From Cytidiella melzeri (lineage: Eukaryota > Basidiomycota > Agaricomycetes > Polyporales > Irpicaceae): DNA of 64,000 bases. The notes below the pieces were generated by a model. It did no database searches. It had not been told where the DNA came from and saw only the letters and a program-made list of their open reading frames with translations. Position 1 is the first letter of the stretch. Each line of letters begins with the position of its first letter. A program made the translations under genes and the position numbers. Positions 10,310-24,637 of the stretch are shown one piece after another. The DNA is taken from NCBI GenBank assembly GCA_022592445.1, contig JABYQR010000250.1, positions 1-64,000 on the forward strand, given 5' to 3'.

Positions 10310-10860
10310 AGGTCCCTGAAGTCTATATAAACAGCTGCATGTACACTCCTAGCCCCCCATCTCCACCTCTTGGTCTTTACTGGGCTAGGTAAGCAAACCC
10401 CCCTCTTGTACTACATAGCTGGTAGTATCAATCTAACTTGGTCTTTACTGGGCTAGCTACCTGAATAAGACTTATAGTTGGTGAGAGCATTGTGCTACAT
10501 GCCTGCCACCACCTCATTGTTGTCTTCCACATTGTGTCCCTAGTTGCTGCATTGAGCTCCGTCTCTGTGACATCTACTTCATTCTGCTTCACTAGCTGAA
10601 GCAGTCTTACTTGTTGTTGCCTGGCCTCTGTTCACTGTCTGACTATTCCAATCTAAATCTGATTCTGATCCTGAGAACTCAGAGGTTGAACCTCTGAACT
10701 TGTTAAGTCCTAATCCCGAGTCCAAGAATTTCTGAGAGGCGCAGCTTACTAAGCTGAAGCCGAGGACTCACTTTGTTCCCCCTCATGCCGATCCCATTTC
10801 CAACAACCTTGTTGTTAATCAGCCCTGAGTATGACCCAATCTGATTAGGCACAGGTCTTA
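10310..10860 (+). repeat. Degraded LTR-retroelement-like segment
   Basis: A TATA box (CTATATAAAC, about 10323) is followed by two copies of TTGGTCTTTACTGGGCTAG (about 10371 and 10439). Next come a GTTGGTGAGAGC stretch that could be a worn primer-binding region and an ATG (about 10500) opening MPATTSLLSS. After stops, one frame (about 10650-10830) stays open for some 60 codons (SDSDPENSEVEPLNLL). The order LTR promoter, leader, gag-like start suggests a decayed retroelement, but no domain proves it. Confidence 0.35.
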
Positions 10861-11189
10861 ACAGTTCGAACCAAACATTGCCACCTGCAGCTGGAAGTTG
10901 AAGAGAGTATGCATATTAAGCAGGAAAATAAACTGATGTGACATTTTTTGTGGAAAACCACAGCGTAGATGATGATCAATGATCCCACTTTGTTTAGTAC
11001 CGAGGGTACACAAAGTCAATGTGAGAAGGGGTATCAGCAGATAGTATGTCATTTTCAACTAGTGCACACAGTGCAGGAAGGAAGCTTGAGGTTGTTAAAA
11101 CTATATATTATCATGTCATTTCCCACACCTTGTTTCAAGGATGTTCCAAGGTAGCAGAGTTCCCACAGTCTTGATAAGGGAATTATGCA

Positions 11190-12125
11190 GCGGTATATGG
11201 TAACTCTAGTAGTAACTATTAGTCTCAGAACCAGCCGTTTGCATTTCCTCAATTGGAACCGCGGAGTTCCAAAAAGACAATGAGGCAAAAAAGGCAAACA
11301 TCTGGTGAATTTGGTATTAGGCGTGTACCGATCAAGTGCGCGTGACGCGAATGAAGGCTTTTTCAAATCTGTTGACCTTCTTAGCGCCCAATCTTGTTAA
11401 CGCTGTTCCTTACTGTCACTTGGCAATACCACTGTTTTTGCGCAAGTCATCTTGCCGCTCCCTCATACAATTAGTGTCATGCCTCCCCCTCCGTTTGATG
11501 TACTTGACAATGGTGACGACGAACATCACCCAGCAGAAGTTGACCCAATCTCAGGCGAGGACGCTGCGCGCATTGACGCGGACTTCAACAATCCTTGCAG
11601 CCCCCTAGGACGAACGAACACCTTAATAACTATGAAGAGAGAAGAGGAGGAGGAGAGAAGACAGAGAGAATGCAAGAGCTGTCACAAGAGTGGAAGCAGT
11701 CAGCCTAGGCACTCGAATATGGACGCGTTGTGGACACAAACTGGTGGCATCGCGCGTCCATTAGCTCAGGTGCGGTGGGTACGAAGTGTAAATGAATATT
11801 GCTTTGCTCAGCTCTCATGCTACTCACTCAAAACATGCATTAAATAAAGGCTATGTACTGCAGCTACCTACGGAAATGCTGAACAGAGAAAGTCATGAAC
11901 GGGTGGTGAGCTACATCAAGTTTCACGCTGTATCGCTGGTCGTGACATTGGATTCGACGTGCGACCTGATTTTGTCACGTACAATTGATTGGTACGCACC
12001 CCATACCAATTACACCAGACATTCAGGCTTGCGGTCTCTTTGTCTTTTTGGAACTCCGCAAGCCTGGAAAAGGAAGGAGCACGGCAACTTCCAAATTGTC
12101 TGGTTCAAGACTAAGTAACCATCAC
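11190..12125. mobile_element. Inverted-repeat element, about 0.9 kb (possible non-autonomous DNA transposon)
   Basis: The arm at about 11190-11350 matches the reverse complement of about 11940-12125. The best stretch is GCGGAGTTCCAAAAAGACAA (from about 11260, and reversed at about 12037-12058). Further likeness covers the words TCTGGTG-AATTTGGTAT and GCGTGTACCGATCAA on the left against their complements near 11975-12020. The arms are diverged, perhaps 65-75% identical. The 0.6-kb centre holds open frames (for example 11452-11847) but no transposase domain. An alternative is two unrelated insertions of one repeat in opposite orientation. Confidence 0.5.
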
Positions 12126-12126
12126 A

Positions 12127-12558
12127 TTAGCTGAGACGTACAGTTATGGGTTGTGTAGACTAAGTAGTACATAGCACTATTGGATTACTGCACATATATG
12201 TATGCCTGTGCTTTAGTAGCATAGGAATTGACATGGAAAGCACGTAGTACAACTCCAGAGGACACCTAAAGTGCACGTCTAAGGCCAAGTACTAGCTTGA
12301 GTCATTTACTCAATATGTATGCCTCAGGTACAAGTGCTGAGCCTAGTCATACGCTGAGTAATGCACTTAGTAGCATAGTAGAATAGCTGAAGTAGACATG
12401 TATGGTAGTTGCTTACATAAGTAGATACAGACTTGTATATAGGCAGAGCTGCTCAAGCAGCAAGAAAAATAAGACTCATCTTTGAAGCTTAATAGCCTCT
12501 ACCCCTCGCACACCACTTCCACGTTGTAAGAGGTGACAAGAGGCTTACATTGCTCAAC
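12127..12558 (+). repeat. Possible solo LTR, copia-like
   Basis: The segment is rich in AGTAGCATAG-like words and has a TATA box (TTGTATATAGG, about 12432) and a polyadenylation-like GAAAAATAAG. It ends GCTCAACA, as many fungal copia LTRs do. The start would be a worn TGAGAC next to the inverted-repeat element. No internal retroelement sequence follows. No second copy is visible, so this rests on form alone. Confidence 0.35.
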
Positions 12559-12860
12559 ACCTAGAAAACAAGCTAGAACCGGAAAAGAGTGGCGCGAGCA
12601 TGTTGTGCAAAAACGAATGACAACGGTGGGTCAAAGAAAGATCGTGGTAGTGTTCTACTTCGTGTGTACAATTATCCAGTTTTCCCGACAGTCGAGCCGA
12701 AAGTGAGTGAGTACTAGGGTGAGAGGGTAAGAGCCTCAACTGGAAGTTTCTGGCGAGGGCTGGTGGGGGTATCCCGGTACTGGCTGCGAAGGCGGCGAAT
12801 ACCTCGGCAATGCCTCACCCCCACTATCATTTCCAAGCTCTTGCTGCCTCTGCACTTGGT
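12559..12860. other. Intergenic: 3' flank of the membrane-protein gene
   Basis: About 300 bp with no supportable gene; it marks the end of the repeat island and the 3' side of the following minus-strand gene. Confidence 0.6.
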
Positions 12861-14660
12861 TCACTTCGTCACGCAACGCGGCGATTCGGCGCATCTTTCG
12901 GTCTCTATTGGGGACGTCGTCTGCGTAGCGAGCATACTTTGAATGCTAATAGGTCCCACCGGCGGGCTCGTCAAGCTGCCAGTACCGTACACGGGTACCA
13001 CGGGAGACTGGTGAGCCCGAAGTCGCTCGATCTCCGCGCGTAGCATCTGGATCTCGGCGTTGACTGTCTTGCTGGAACGTGCCGTGCGGTGGTGGAAGCT
13101 GTGATCTGATAGATTACCGATGAGAGTGGGGAAATCATCAGAGGAAGGCGTGTGCGGTGGAAAGGGAGAAGAGGGAGAAAAGACACGAAGTCCCATGTCA
13201 GCCGTGCTCCCCGCTGCGTATACCGCAGCACGTCGGTTCTGCCGAGGTGCAAGTTCGTCGTGAAGTCTCGCCTCGGATGAGACGTCAGACGCTGAAGAAC
13301 CAGGAGAAGACGGCGACGTCGCTCCTAGATGCAAGACCCTTGACTGAGCTGCATCGGCGCGATCGCTTGCAAAGTGTAATAGTGAGACCTCGCTCAGGTG
13401 GCTCGTCCGCGAGATCTTGTGTTCGAGAGGGTAGCCAAAGGTGTCTTCAGTTCTCTCTGAGCGGCTCGATTCATTGCGGCGAAGGGCCCGGGATGGCTCC
13501 GCGCTGTGCGTGGTATGCACGTAAGGGGTGATTGAAGGTTGCCGGTGTCGATGTTTGTACCAGATGTATACCAGGAAGATGGCAAAGAGGAGGAGCATGC
13601 CCCCTCCGAGCCATCCTGCGATGGCAATAGTATCAACGTGGTGAGACGATGAAGCTGTAGCGCGAATAGCGGTTGGTAAAGAGGATGACGACGAGGTCAG
13701 CGGCACAGAAGAGGTTACGCTGGATGGCTGTATTACGTGTCCGATAACAGCTGCTGATACTGATGGAGCGGTTATAGGCAGTGAGGACGACGACGACAAC
13801 GACGAGGAGGAGGAGGAGAATGATAGGGACGATGTCGGTATTGTGGAGCTCGTATTTGACGTGCTTGAAGCAGCGGGTGGTTTAAACGACGATGAGGAGG
13901 GTGGTGGTGACGACGATGAGGAGTGCACTACGGTATTTGTACTGGCAGTGGCTGGTGGTGAAGGTGACGAGATTGATGGAGGATCCCCTGACTCCATAGT
14001 GCTATGATTTACTGTAGGTCAATGCAGGCATACTGAGCAGATGTCGACCTACGTGTACAGAGCATAATCAAACAAGACGAGTGTTTGATTCGGCCCGAAT
14101 GCGCTACAGAATGCTCCCCGAACGGTAAATTCTCCTGCGAGAAAACAGGAACAAAGTACAGGAACTGCACAGGGTCCGGGAAATTTTGAAGGATGGCATA
14201 CCGGCTTGCAAACTTTCCGTCAATTGTGATATTGACATCCGTTAGGTCTCTGGTTTGTAGAATGTTAGGAAGGTATATTGCTGTGCCTTTGCCAAATATT
14301 CAGTTGCTGTCCGTACTGAGTATGTAGTTCGAATTACCGGTGAATAGTAACGACAGTGCAAGAGGAACTGTGTCATGATCCGGGAGATGAGTGCCGTCAT
14401 GCCATGTCTCTATCGTTAAACCATTCAGCATTCAATATACGTGCAGTGCAAAGGGATAACGTACGGTCCAAAGCTTGATTAGGGTCTGGGTCCGAGGAAC
14501 AGCGAGAACATCCATTCCCTTGAGCCCATAGCTCCTCTGGAGAGTAGGTGATCTACAAGTCATGTTCAGCCCCGCGCACACGTAGAAATGTTTGCACAAC
14601 TGGCTCACCGGTTGCTCGTGGATTATGTTGACGGTCGCGACAGCAATTGACAGAAAGTCT
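12861..14660 (-). CDS. Ser-rich single-pass plasma-membrane protein of the agaricomycete HDGT ectodomain type
   Basis: The last exon (about 13994-12861) encodes a Ser/Thr/Pro-rich stalk, one transmembrane helix (WLGGGMLLLFAIFLVYIWY) and a cytoplasmic tail ending with a short coiled coil (NAEIQMLRAEIERLRAH). Upstream exons, which I assembled by eye, give the ectodomain: ITYSPEELW with Cys-x2-Cys (14552-14465), TWHDGTHLP (14409-14338) and FTGTAIYLP to VPVFSQENLPFGEHS (from 14286), then NQTLVLFDYALYT. Phases fit except for one base between GEHS and AFGPNQT, where an indel or a missed splice is needed. I could not find a clean signal-peptide exon, so the start is approximate. Members of this family are thought to sit in the plasma membrane; their ligand is unknown. 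Confidence 0.75.
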
Positions 14661-15080
14661 CATGATCAGAAGAGGTCCGGAATCTTACATGACAGCCTTG
14701 GTTGTTGCTCGCAGTTTGCAGCTCCCGTCAAATGGGAGCTATCTCAAAGCTATAATTTGCTCATGTAGGTAGTGATTTGTACGCTATCACCTATTTCCGC
14801 GCCTCTGGCTCATGCCGGCGCATTATAAATGTTAGTGATTTAAAATTAAATAAAAAAAGATCAGAAGAGGTCTGTGACTCCGCTTCGAAAATGCTTATTC
14901 CTTCTCGCTTCTCGGTATTGTCCAAGGCTTGCTATTTGGCGGCAGGCAATACACACTACATTGACATGTCCAGACTAAATTCACCCACTTGTCAGGATTA
15001 GTGCCAGTGGTAAGTAATTCTAAAAGAAGATTAAGCAAAAGCACTGTTCCCACAGAGCAACTTTTACAAAACGTTGCATT
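14661..15080. other. Intergenic between two minus-strand genes
   Basis: About 420 bp, AT-rich in the middle (TTTAAAATTAAATAAAAAAAG near 14838). It should contain the promoter of the membrane-protein gene and the 3' end of the ABC transporter transcript. No gene seen. Confidence 0.6.
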
Positions 15081-18000
15081 CTACGCAGCACCCGCGACGC
15101 TCTTGCCCTCAGCCATAGCATATAGCACGTCCTTGTCTGCGCTCTCGTCGACCAAGGCTTTCAGCAGGCTCTCGCGCTTCAGGAGTTCTCTCGGAGTGTC
15201 AAATTCGACAAGGCGGCCAGCGTCAAGAACCATCTATAACATAGCTTCAGTGAGACCAGTAAAGGAACGAGACTATGAATCCTGAAACGCACCACTTTAT
15301 CAGAGTCCATGATGGTCTGAAGACGGTGTGCGACCGTGATGACCGTCACATCATTCTTGAGCTCGTGTCGCAAAGACTCTTGAATGACAGCATCGGTTTC
15401 GTAATCTACAAAGTTCGCAGTTCAAACACATCAGTAGCTGAATGGGGAGGAACATGTGGAACATACCGATAGCAGAAGTGGCTTCATCGAGGATGAGCAA
15501 CTTGCTCTGTCTCACAATGGCTCTTGCGAGAGCGATGATTTGTCGTTGACCGACAGAGAGGTTACCGCCGCCACTAGCGATCTCAGTGTCTAGCGTCATT
15601 CTGTTCTCGTCAGAAAGACGTTGGAGAGAGAACAAGCCGGCAGCGCGCAAAGCGTCGTTTAGCGTCGCGTCGTCATACTGCCCGAAAACATCCAAGTTAT
15701 GTCGGAGTGTTCCGCTCAACAATTCGGGCTGCAACGATGGCATATGAGTCGTCCGTAAGATAACCTCTAGCGTTCAATGTGACTTACTACTTGGGGAATG
15801 ATAGTAACTTGAGACCGCAGGGAGTCAAGGTTCAAAGTGTCGGTAGGGATGCCGTCGTAGATGACCTTTCCTTCGGTAAAGATACAGCGAAGGAGAGCGA
15901 GGGTAAGCGTCGATTTACCAGAGCCAGTGCGACCGACTGTGCAAGTAAGATTCAGTGATCAGTGACAAGATGGCGTACACACAAGTGTTCCTCTTACCAA
16001 TGCCAACTCGTTGGCCTGACTCGATGCGGAAACTGACGTCCTGCAACACTTTTGGACCATCCTGTTGATTTATTTAGTAAGCTGCGAAGTCAACCAAGTC
16101 ACAAAACACTGACCGGAGAATATTGAGCTGTCAGCTTCTCGACTTCCAATGTACCACTCGAGGGCCAATAAGCAGGTGGAACACCTCCATCCTTCGATTC
16201 CGGTTCTTGCTCGATGACCAGATATTGTTGGACTCGTTCCAAGCTAGTGAGAGCAGGTTAGCCAGTCGCATATAGCAGCTAGTAGTGCGGCTTCTCATAC
16301 CTGTTCCCGTTGACTGCAAAAAGAGGGCATTGAGATCACATGTATTAGATGCATGAGAACTGTCGCTTACCCTCGAACTCGTTATAGATACGAACCCACC
16401 ACAGGATCATTTCGCTGAAACCCGCTGCGCATAGCACATGATGAGTGAATAATAATACCTCAACTCTCGAGGGTCTACTCACTAGCCATCGTCAAAACAA
16501 AACCAATGCTTGATGGGGTGTACTCCGCACTTCCGTAGACGAGGTAGAATGCCAAGGAGGCTGAGAACGCCGCGGAAAGCGCATCGATACGAATACTGAT
16601 CCATCTGCAAATACAGTGTCAAAACTAGCTCTGGACACTGTGATATTAACCAACCGATTGAGGTTATAGAATACCCTGGAAGCGCGCACGTAAGAGTCGA
16701 CCCGCTTCATCGTTTCCTTCCTGAAGGCATCTTGCTCAGCATACGCGCGAATGGAAGCTGCAAGGTTCAATATTCATTAGCGCTGTCAAGTTAGTGTGTG
16801 TGAACTTCACAACTTACTCAGTCCTGAGATGGCACCACCGAATATCCCTAGCACAGGTGATTTTGCGTTCGACATTTCACGCTTGGTCGACAGTTGGGAC
16901 TTGAGATAAATGTTACCAAGCCAGCCTCCCGCCACCGCAATTAAAATGGAGGGGACAATGAACGCTGGGGTGTACAGGACAACCGCGGCAAACTTCACAA
17001 GCATGCTTAAAGTGATACCGGCTATGTATATGATTAGTAGAGACAGGCAGGACCCAGGAAACGCTGCTTACTAAGGAAATCCAACATGCTCGCGACTGAC
17101 CCGTCAACTAATAGACACGTCAGCTGGAGAAGCCACATGTATTAGCTGTTGACACTTACTCGATTGGATATCTTGCGTGCAACGAGCAATGACTCGAGAG
17201 GTGGGAGTGACATCGAGCCATCTACCACTACCGGTCAGCGAAACCGTGACCCGCTTTCGAGCACCCCACTTACCGGAACGTGCTGCCTAGCAGTTTGCTG
17301 ATCAGCTTGCCGTGAATAATGCGAGATGCGCGGAGAGTGCCGAAAGTGTATGACACCTCTCCAACAAGGTTGAAAAGCACGACCAGGAGGACAATGAGAG
17401 CGTATATCCCCAGGTAACTGCAAACCATGCGTCAACTTCGGAAACCTGTATCCCAAGTATTAAAGTCTCACTATGGCACGGAAACCGTCTTCGGGTCCGT
17501 GTAAGTGTATTGACGCGCCCAGTATCCCAGCCACCACATTTCCGAGACGTCGAACAACTCTGACAATCCCATACCGCCGATCCATCCAACCCAGAACACA
17601 AGGGGGTATTTTCCACTAAGACCGGACAGGAAAAGTTTGACTGAAACGAATGTGTCTTCAGGAGCCAAATGTTGCAGCTGCAAAACGATACTCACAAGCG
17701 GCCCAGCTGACGTGACCATGAGCAATTTCCTCTGCGACGACCAATTTGCCCTTCTTTTCCTCCACGGGCTTGTCCTCGGTAGCGTCTTCTGACTCGTCTA
17801 ATTCAACAGCTTCCTCTTCATGCTTGATTTCTTCAACTAACTTCGAGTCTTTCGCAATCGCGTCAGACACCGATCCTTGGCTGACGATATGTCCGTCGGT
17901 GTTGAGAGAAACAACAAAGTCCGCAAGCGGACCAGCCATAGCCACGTTGTGCGTCTAGGCAAGGTTTGAGTGCTTCACATGAAAACATGCGAAAGGGGAC

Positions 18001-21000
18001 TAACCACAAGTATGACCGTCCGGCCGCGAAGTAGATCTCCTTTGAAACATTTGTTGACAATCCAGCGAGAAGTATGTACGTCCTAAGATGCGATCAGCAA
18101 GCAATTCCATAGCTTGCAAGTGCATGACCTACCAAAGCTGCCAACACCTTGACCATACGCTCGTTAGCATGCAGAGACGCGGTGTAATACTATGGGACTC
18201 ACGTCGTCCAAAAGTACAATCTCGGCTCGGGAGTATATAGCTCTTGCAAGAGTGACACGAGCCTATATTAAAGTGATTAGCACGTGCGAGGTAGGATCAG
18301 TGGATGTAACGCTCTCTACCTTCTGGCCACCACTGATTTTACCAGCAAACACCACATATAAAAATCATTGAATCGTGCGCAAATAGGAGTCAACCTGCCT
18401 AAGAGTCAAACCCTTTTCTCCGACTTCGGTGGCATCACCGGCCTCGAACAAGCTCAAGTCACGCGTCAACCCGCATTGGTATATGACTATCGCAAACGCG
18501 TCAGTAAGCAGGAGCGCGCGATAGCGATTGCACAAACCTTTTTTGTAGCGCTCCTCGTCGAATGGTGAGCCAAACAAAATATTTTCCTTGAAACGGGCCG
18601 TTCAAAATCATCTTCAACACGCTTTCCCACGCTTACGCACCTTGATGGTATCGTTTTGTACCCATGACTCCTGGGCAGCATACGCAACACCTCCTTCCCT
18701 GGGAAGATTCGTCCACGACTCGGGCCAGAGGGGATGTAATGCATCTCACCCAGCAGAGCCATGAGTATGGATGTTTTGCCCGAACCTGTGGGCCCAATGA
18801 TAAGGTTGAAGTGTCCCTTCTTGAAGGTCAATTCATCGTCAATATGCAGACGGAATGACTGCCTAGATGGCGTCAGTGTGCCATCGGTCGCCTCGTTTGA
18901 CCAAGAGAAAGTCGATTTGCCGAAGCCGATATCGTTTTTGTGGTTAGCGGACGAATCAACGACGACATGATCGACGGTTGTTTCGGTGAATGTGTCAAGG
19001 AGTTCAGTCTGCAACATAGAAACGTTCACGCGGCCGCGCATGTGTAAGTGGCAAAGAAAACTCACGTTGTACAGGAACTCAGCGACACGTCCGAGTGAAA
19101 CGTTTGCTTTAAGAACAGGGATGTCAGCTGTGTGTTGCTGATAGATGAGAATCCTTGTGCATACCTTGGATCATCGTCGGCACCATATTAAATATGCGGA
19201 ACATTTGCGTTCGAATCATGTTGAATGCTGCGAAAGTCCAGGATGATGAACTTCATGGAGTAAAACCGAAGCTGTGCAGGAGTCTGCTCACCAGTCATCG
19301 AGGAGAACACAATCGAGGCTGTTAGAAACGATTAGCGGCATGCACCATGTTCAATTTACGCTGCGTACCAGTTAAAGGCTTCTTTTGAACTAAGGTCTGT
19401 AATTGCGAACGATCAGGCAATTTTTTTGAGTCATGAAGAACCTGCACCCACATAGATGGCATATGTCACAACCATGTGTATGAGCGGAATAGTGTGGCTT
19501 TTTTGTATTTCGTTGATTAGCGAGAGTTCATTCATGAAAACACAAGAAACGTAGCGTACTTGGCAGTAGAAGAAGCCATGCCGAGCAATTTGCGCTTCCA
19601 GACCCAGTACAATTCTTCCTCACGCTTCTCTGCGACCGTTTTCTTGACGCGAGATTCCCAGCCGAAGAGCTTGACCATACGCAGCACGTTCATCACTGCG
19701 GAACGAAACTACTTTCAGCATGTAATTTGTCAATCTTGGTAAGAATAGCTCTACTTTCGGTGACGCTCTGAACTCGTCCGTCCGTAGCCTTCATCTTGTT
19801 CTTTTGAACTCCGCTAGTCAATGAAGCTACCCAAGCAGGGACCGGGCAAAGTGCAATCATCACTGCCAGACCGACGAATGCGCTAGGAGAAGAAATGAAG
19901 AAAGTCAGTACATGTCGAGGTTGCGGCAAAATTAGCAAACATCTCACCTCCAGCCAAGAACCGCATAGAGGAAGACCATCCCAAGCGTGAGATGGAGCGG
20001 AGCGGATATCAACAGAAACAGGAAGTCACGTCCATTCGTGATATTCGACAGATCGCTAGTAACTAGGTTGTTGATTTTGCCCATGAAATTTCCTTTCTTA
20101 CTCTTTTTAGCCTCTTCAGGTTCCTTGGAGGCGGGCTTCGAGCCATCAGTAGCTTTTCCCGAAGCTGCTGGAGCAACGACAGTCGTTGCGGTCGTACTCG
20201 TCGCAGCGGTAGCAGTAGAAGTGGCAGTAGCACTCCGCGAATGGACGGTGTCTGCTTCGTCCTCCTCATGAGTTGAACCTGTTTCAGGAGTGTTTGAGCC
20301 CTTTGCGTCACTTCCGGGAGTGCTGGGAGGAGCGCTTTCGGTGGCGGCTGGTTTACTCTTTTCTTCCGTCTCGGCTTTCAAACGGATACGAAGTGCATGG
20401 TCGAATACGAGGGTCGTGATGATCGCTTCCGTACGCACAAGTGATCCTGTCTGGAGGGAAATCAACAAACACGTTCCCGAAGTTGACAGGTTGATTCTTA
20501 CCGAGAGGTATATGTACAGCTGCCAAAGGATAGTGTAGCCCATAGGCGACAGAGCAATTACTATAATCCAGACCCAAGGCCTGACAAGAGCGTCTTCTCC
20601 TTCATTTTCAAGGTAGCTAACACGCAAAGAGGTTTAACGAGATGCAGGTAATCCTGAATTATGCGGAATACGAACGTCAACAACCTGTTGGTTCCAATTG
20701 GGCCCGCTATGAGGGATATTGACTGGCACGTTGTAAGTTTTTCTGAGAATGTTATAAAAGTGCCACGATAATCACCAGGAACAGCAGGCAGACCACTTGA
20801 AAGAATAGCGAACGCTTGAAAGTGAGCACAATGCCCCAGAACAAATGACGTTTCTTTGCCCCGGAGAATGTGTCAAGATGCTGTGGTCCGAGTTGAGTCG
20901 ACCAAAGCCAATTTTAGCTTGTTTCAAGGCTCACTGGATAACTGCGCTTTATCAGATTTTTCGCTGCGTCGTAGTCCGCCAGTGGGGGAAGCTGGTCATG

Positions 21001-21940
21001 TGTAAGATGGTCAACACGGGCGGCCTGGAAGATAACAGGATCAAGAAAGAAGTAAAGCAAGAAGCTCAACACCGACGCCGTTTGCTCTGGGTTGGCTTCG
21101 GGAAAGGGATCCTGGGAGGATTATTTAGATGACAGCTGTGCATGGGTGTGAAGGGGTATTTACCGTGGGATCGACAGGGATGTACGGGTATGGCTCGAAC
21201 AAAGGAAGTACAACCGCAAGGGTTGCCAGGGCAACTTTCACCCATAACACTCTTCCTTCTGCCTCATCAGCAGGGCGAAGGGTGAATGTCATCAAGGGCC
21301 AGATGTCACGGTAAGCGTACAAGGCGAATACAACCAGCGAAACGACCGAAAGATGGAAGGAGAAGGTACGGGAAGTTCTGACTGGTGTGAGGGCGTTGAA
21401 GGCACCAAGAACAACCGCATAAACCTGAGAGCAAAAGGTCACGTCTACAAATGCAGCTAGAGGAACCAACGGTGGGGCTCACCAGAGTTATAACACTAGC
21501 GACGCTATACCATGACCATCCGACGTGTACCGCAGTGACCGTAGTGAAGGAAAAAAGCGTTGTTATGGTTAGAAGTCGAGCAAGCTTGAACGCGAAGATT
21601 ACGGGACCTCCTTTCTTGCTGAGCCAGGAGGCTTGCTCGACGATCGCGTCCTCCAACTTCTCTTCACCATTCTTGAACAACACGCGCTGCACGAATTTTG
21701 AGTAGACAGCTGCCTGAAGACTGAGCGCAAGGAGCGAAGCTGCTGCGACATATGCTGGAAAAAATCTCTCGTCTTGCCACACCCTACATTTCGCGTGAAG
21801 AGAGTGGTACGCGTCAGTATACATTGACACGCGCCTGCAATGAAAACGCGCCTTTTTGATGCAGGTTGACTGGCCTGAAACCAGTTGACCTCCACAAAGT
21901 CGTTCGCTAACACAGCTTGGGACCACCACCCGTAATCCAT
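15081..21940 (-). CDS. ABCC (MRP) full transporter, Ybt1/Nft1-like
   Basis: ATP-driven export of conjugates or bile-acid-like organic anions, probably at the vacuole, as for yeast Ybt1/Vmr1. The gene has more than 20 small introns. Order: an N-terminal hydrophobic TMD0-like part (start MDYGWWSQ at 21940); linker [11 protein letters not shown] (about 20960); TMD1 with [21 protein letters not shown] (about 20410) and a Ser/Thr/Ala-rich insert of about 110 residues before [17 protein letters not shown]1 with Walker [10 protein letters not shown] (about 18790), signature SGGQKARV split by an intron (about 18330/18260) and Walker B EIVLLDD (about 18210); TMD2 (17700-16490); NBD2 with GRTGSGKST (about 15920), LSVGQRQ (about 15555) and [10 protein letters not shown] (about 15495). 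NBD1 has Asp in place of the catalytic Glu, as is normal in ABCC proteins. It ends KSVAGAA. Confidence 0.95.
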
Positions 21941-22431
21941 GGTGGAAGCCTGAGTGAAAAAGTTAGGTTTTCCGCTCTTCCGTCCTGTTATTATATACGC
22001 TCAATGGTATTGGTCGTTATCGTGGGAGACGCTCTAAGGCACCAGCCGTTTATACGAACCGCATGGTCGCTGTTGTGTGCCCTGCTGTCATCAACCGTTT
22101 CATCAGGACTGGACAAGAAATCTCAATTTTCAGTTGTCGAGTTGCCAAAGATGCGGCAGTGATCGGGAAACACGGTCATATGTCGCCGCACTCCGCCATA
22201 GTAGACGTACATCTAATCAGGTCGAGAACATGCGTCGGCAGTCGTGTGCTTCAAGTAGCCATAAGTACTAACAACAAGTCAGCAGCGAAACCGAAGAGCG
22301 AAGTGGACGGTGCGTGCAAAAGATGCAACGGTATGTCCATCGTTCTGCCAATGCAAAAATAGTTATGGATGGCGTGTTACATACTTACAATGATACAATT
22401 TGGTTTGCGATTGATTCTATGAATACACAGC
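21941..22431. other. Upstream region of the ABC transporter
   Basis: About 490 bp between the transporter start and the end of the hexokinase gene, both on the minus strand. It must hold the transporter promoter. I see no clear TATA box on the minus strand and no gene. Confidence 0.6.

Positions 22432-24637
<2,206 letters not shown>

Noticed and set aside
11452..11847. 131-codon plus-strand frame inside the inverted-repeat unit as a transposase
   Set aside because: It is a Glu/Arg- and Pro-rich sequence without any DDE, RNase H or zinc-finger motif.
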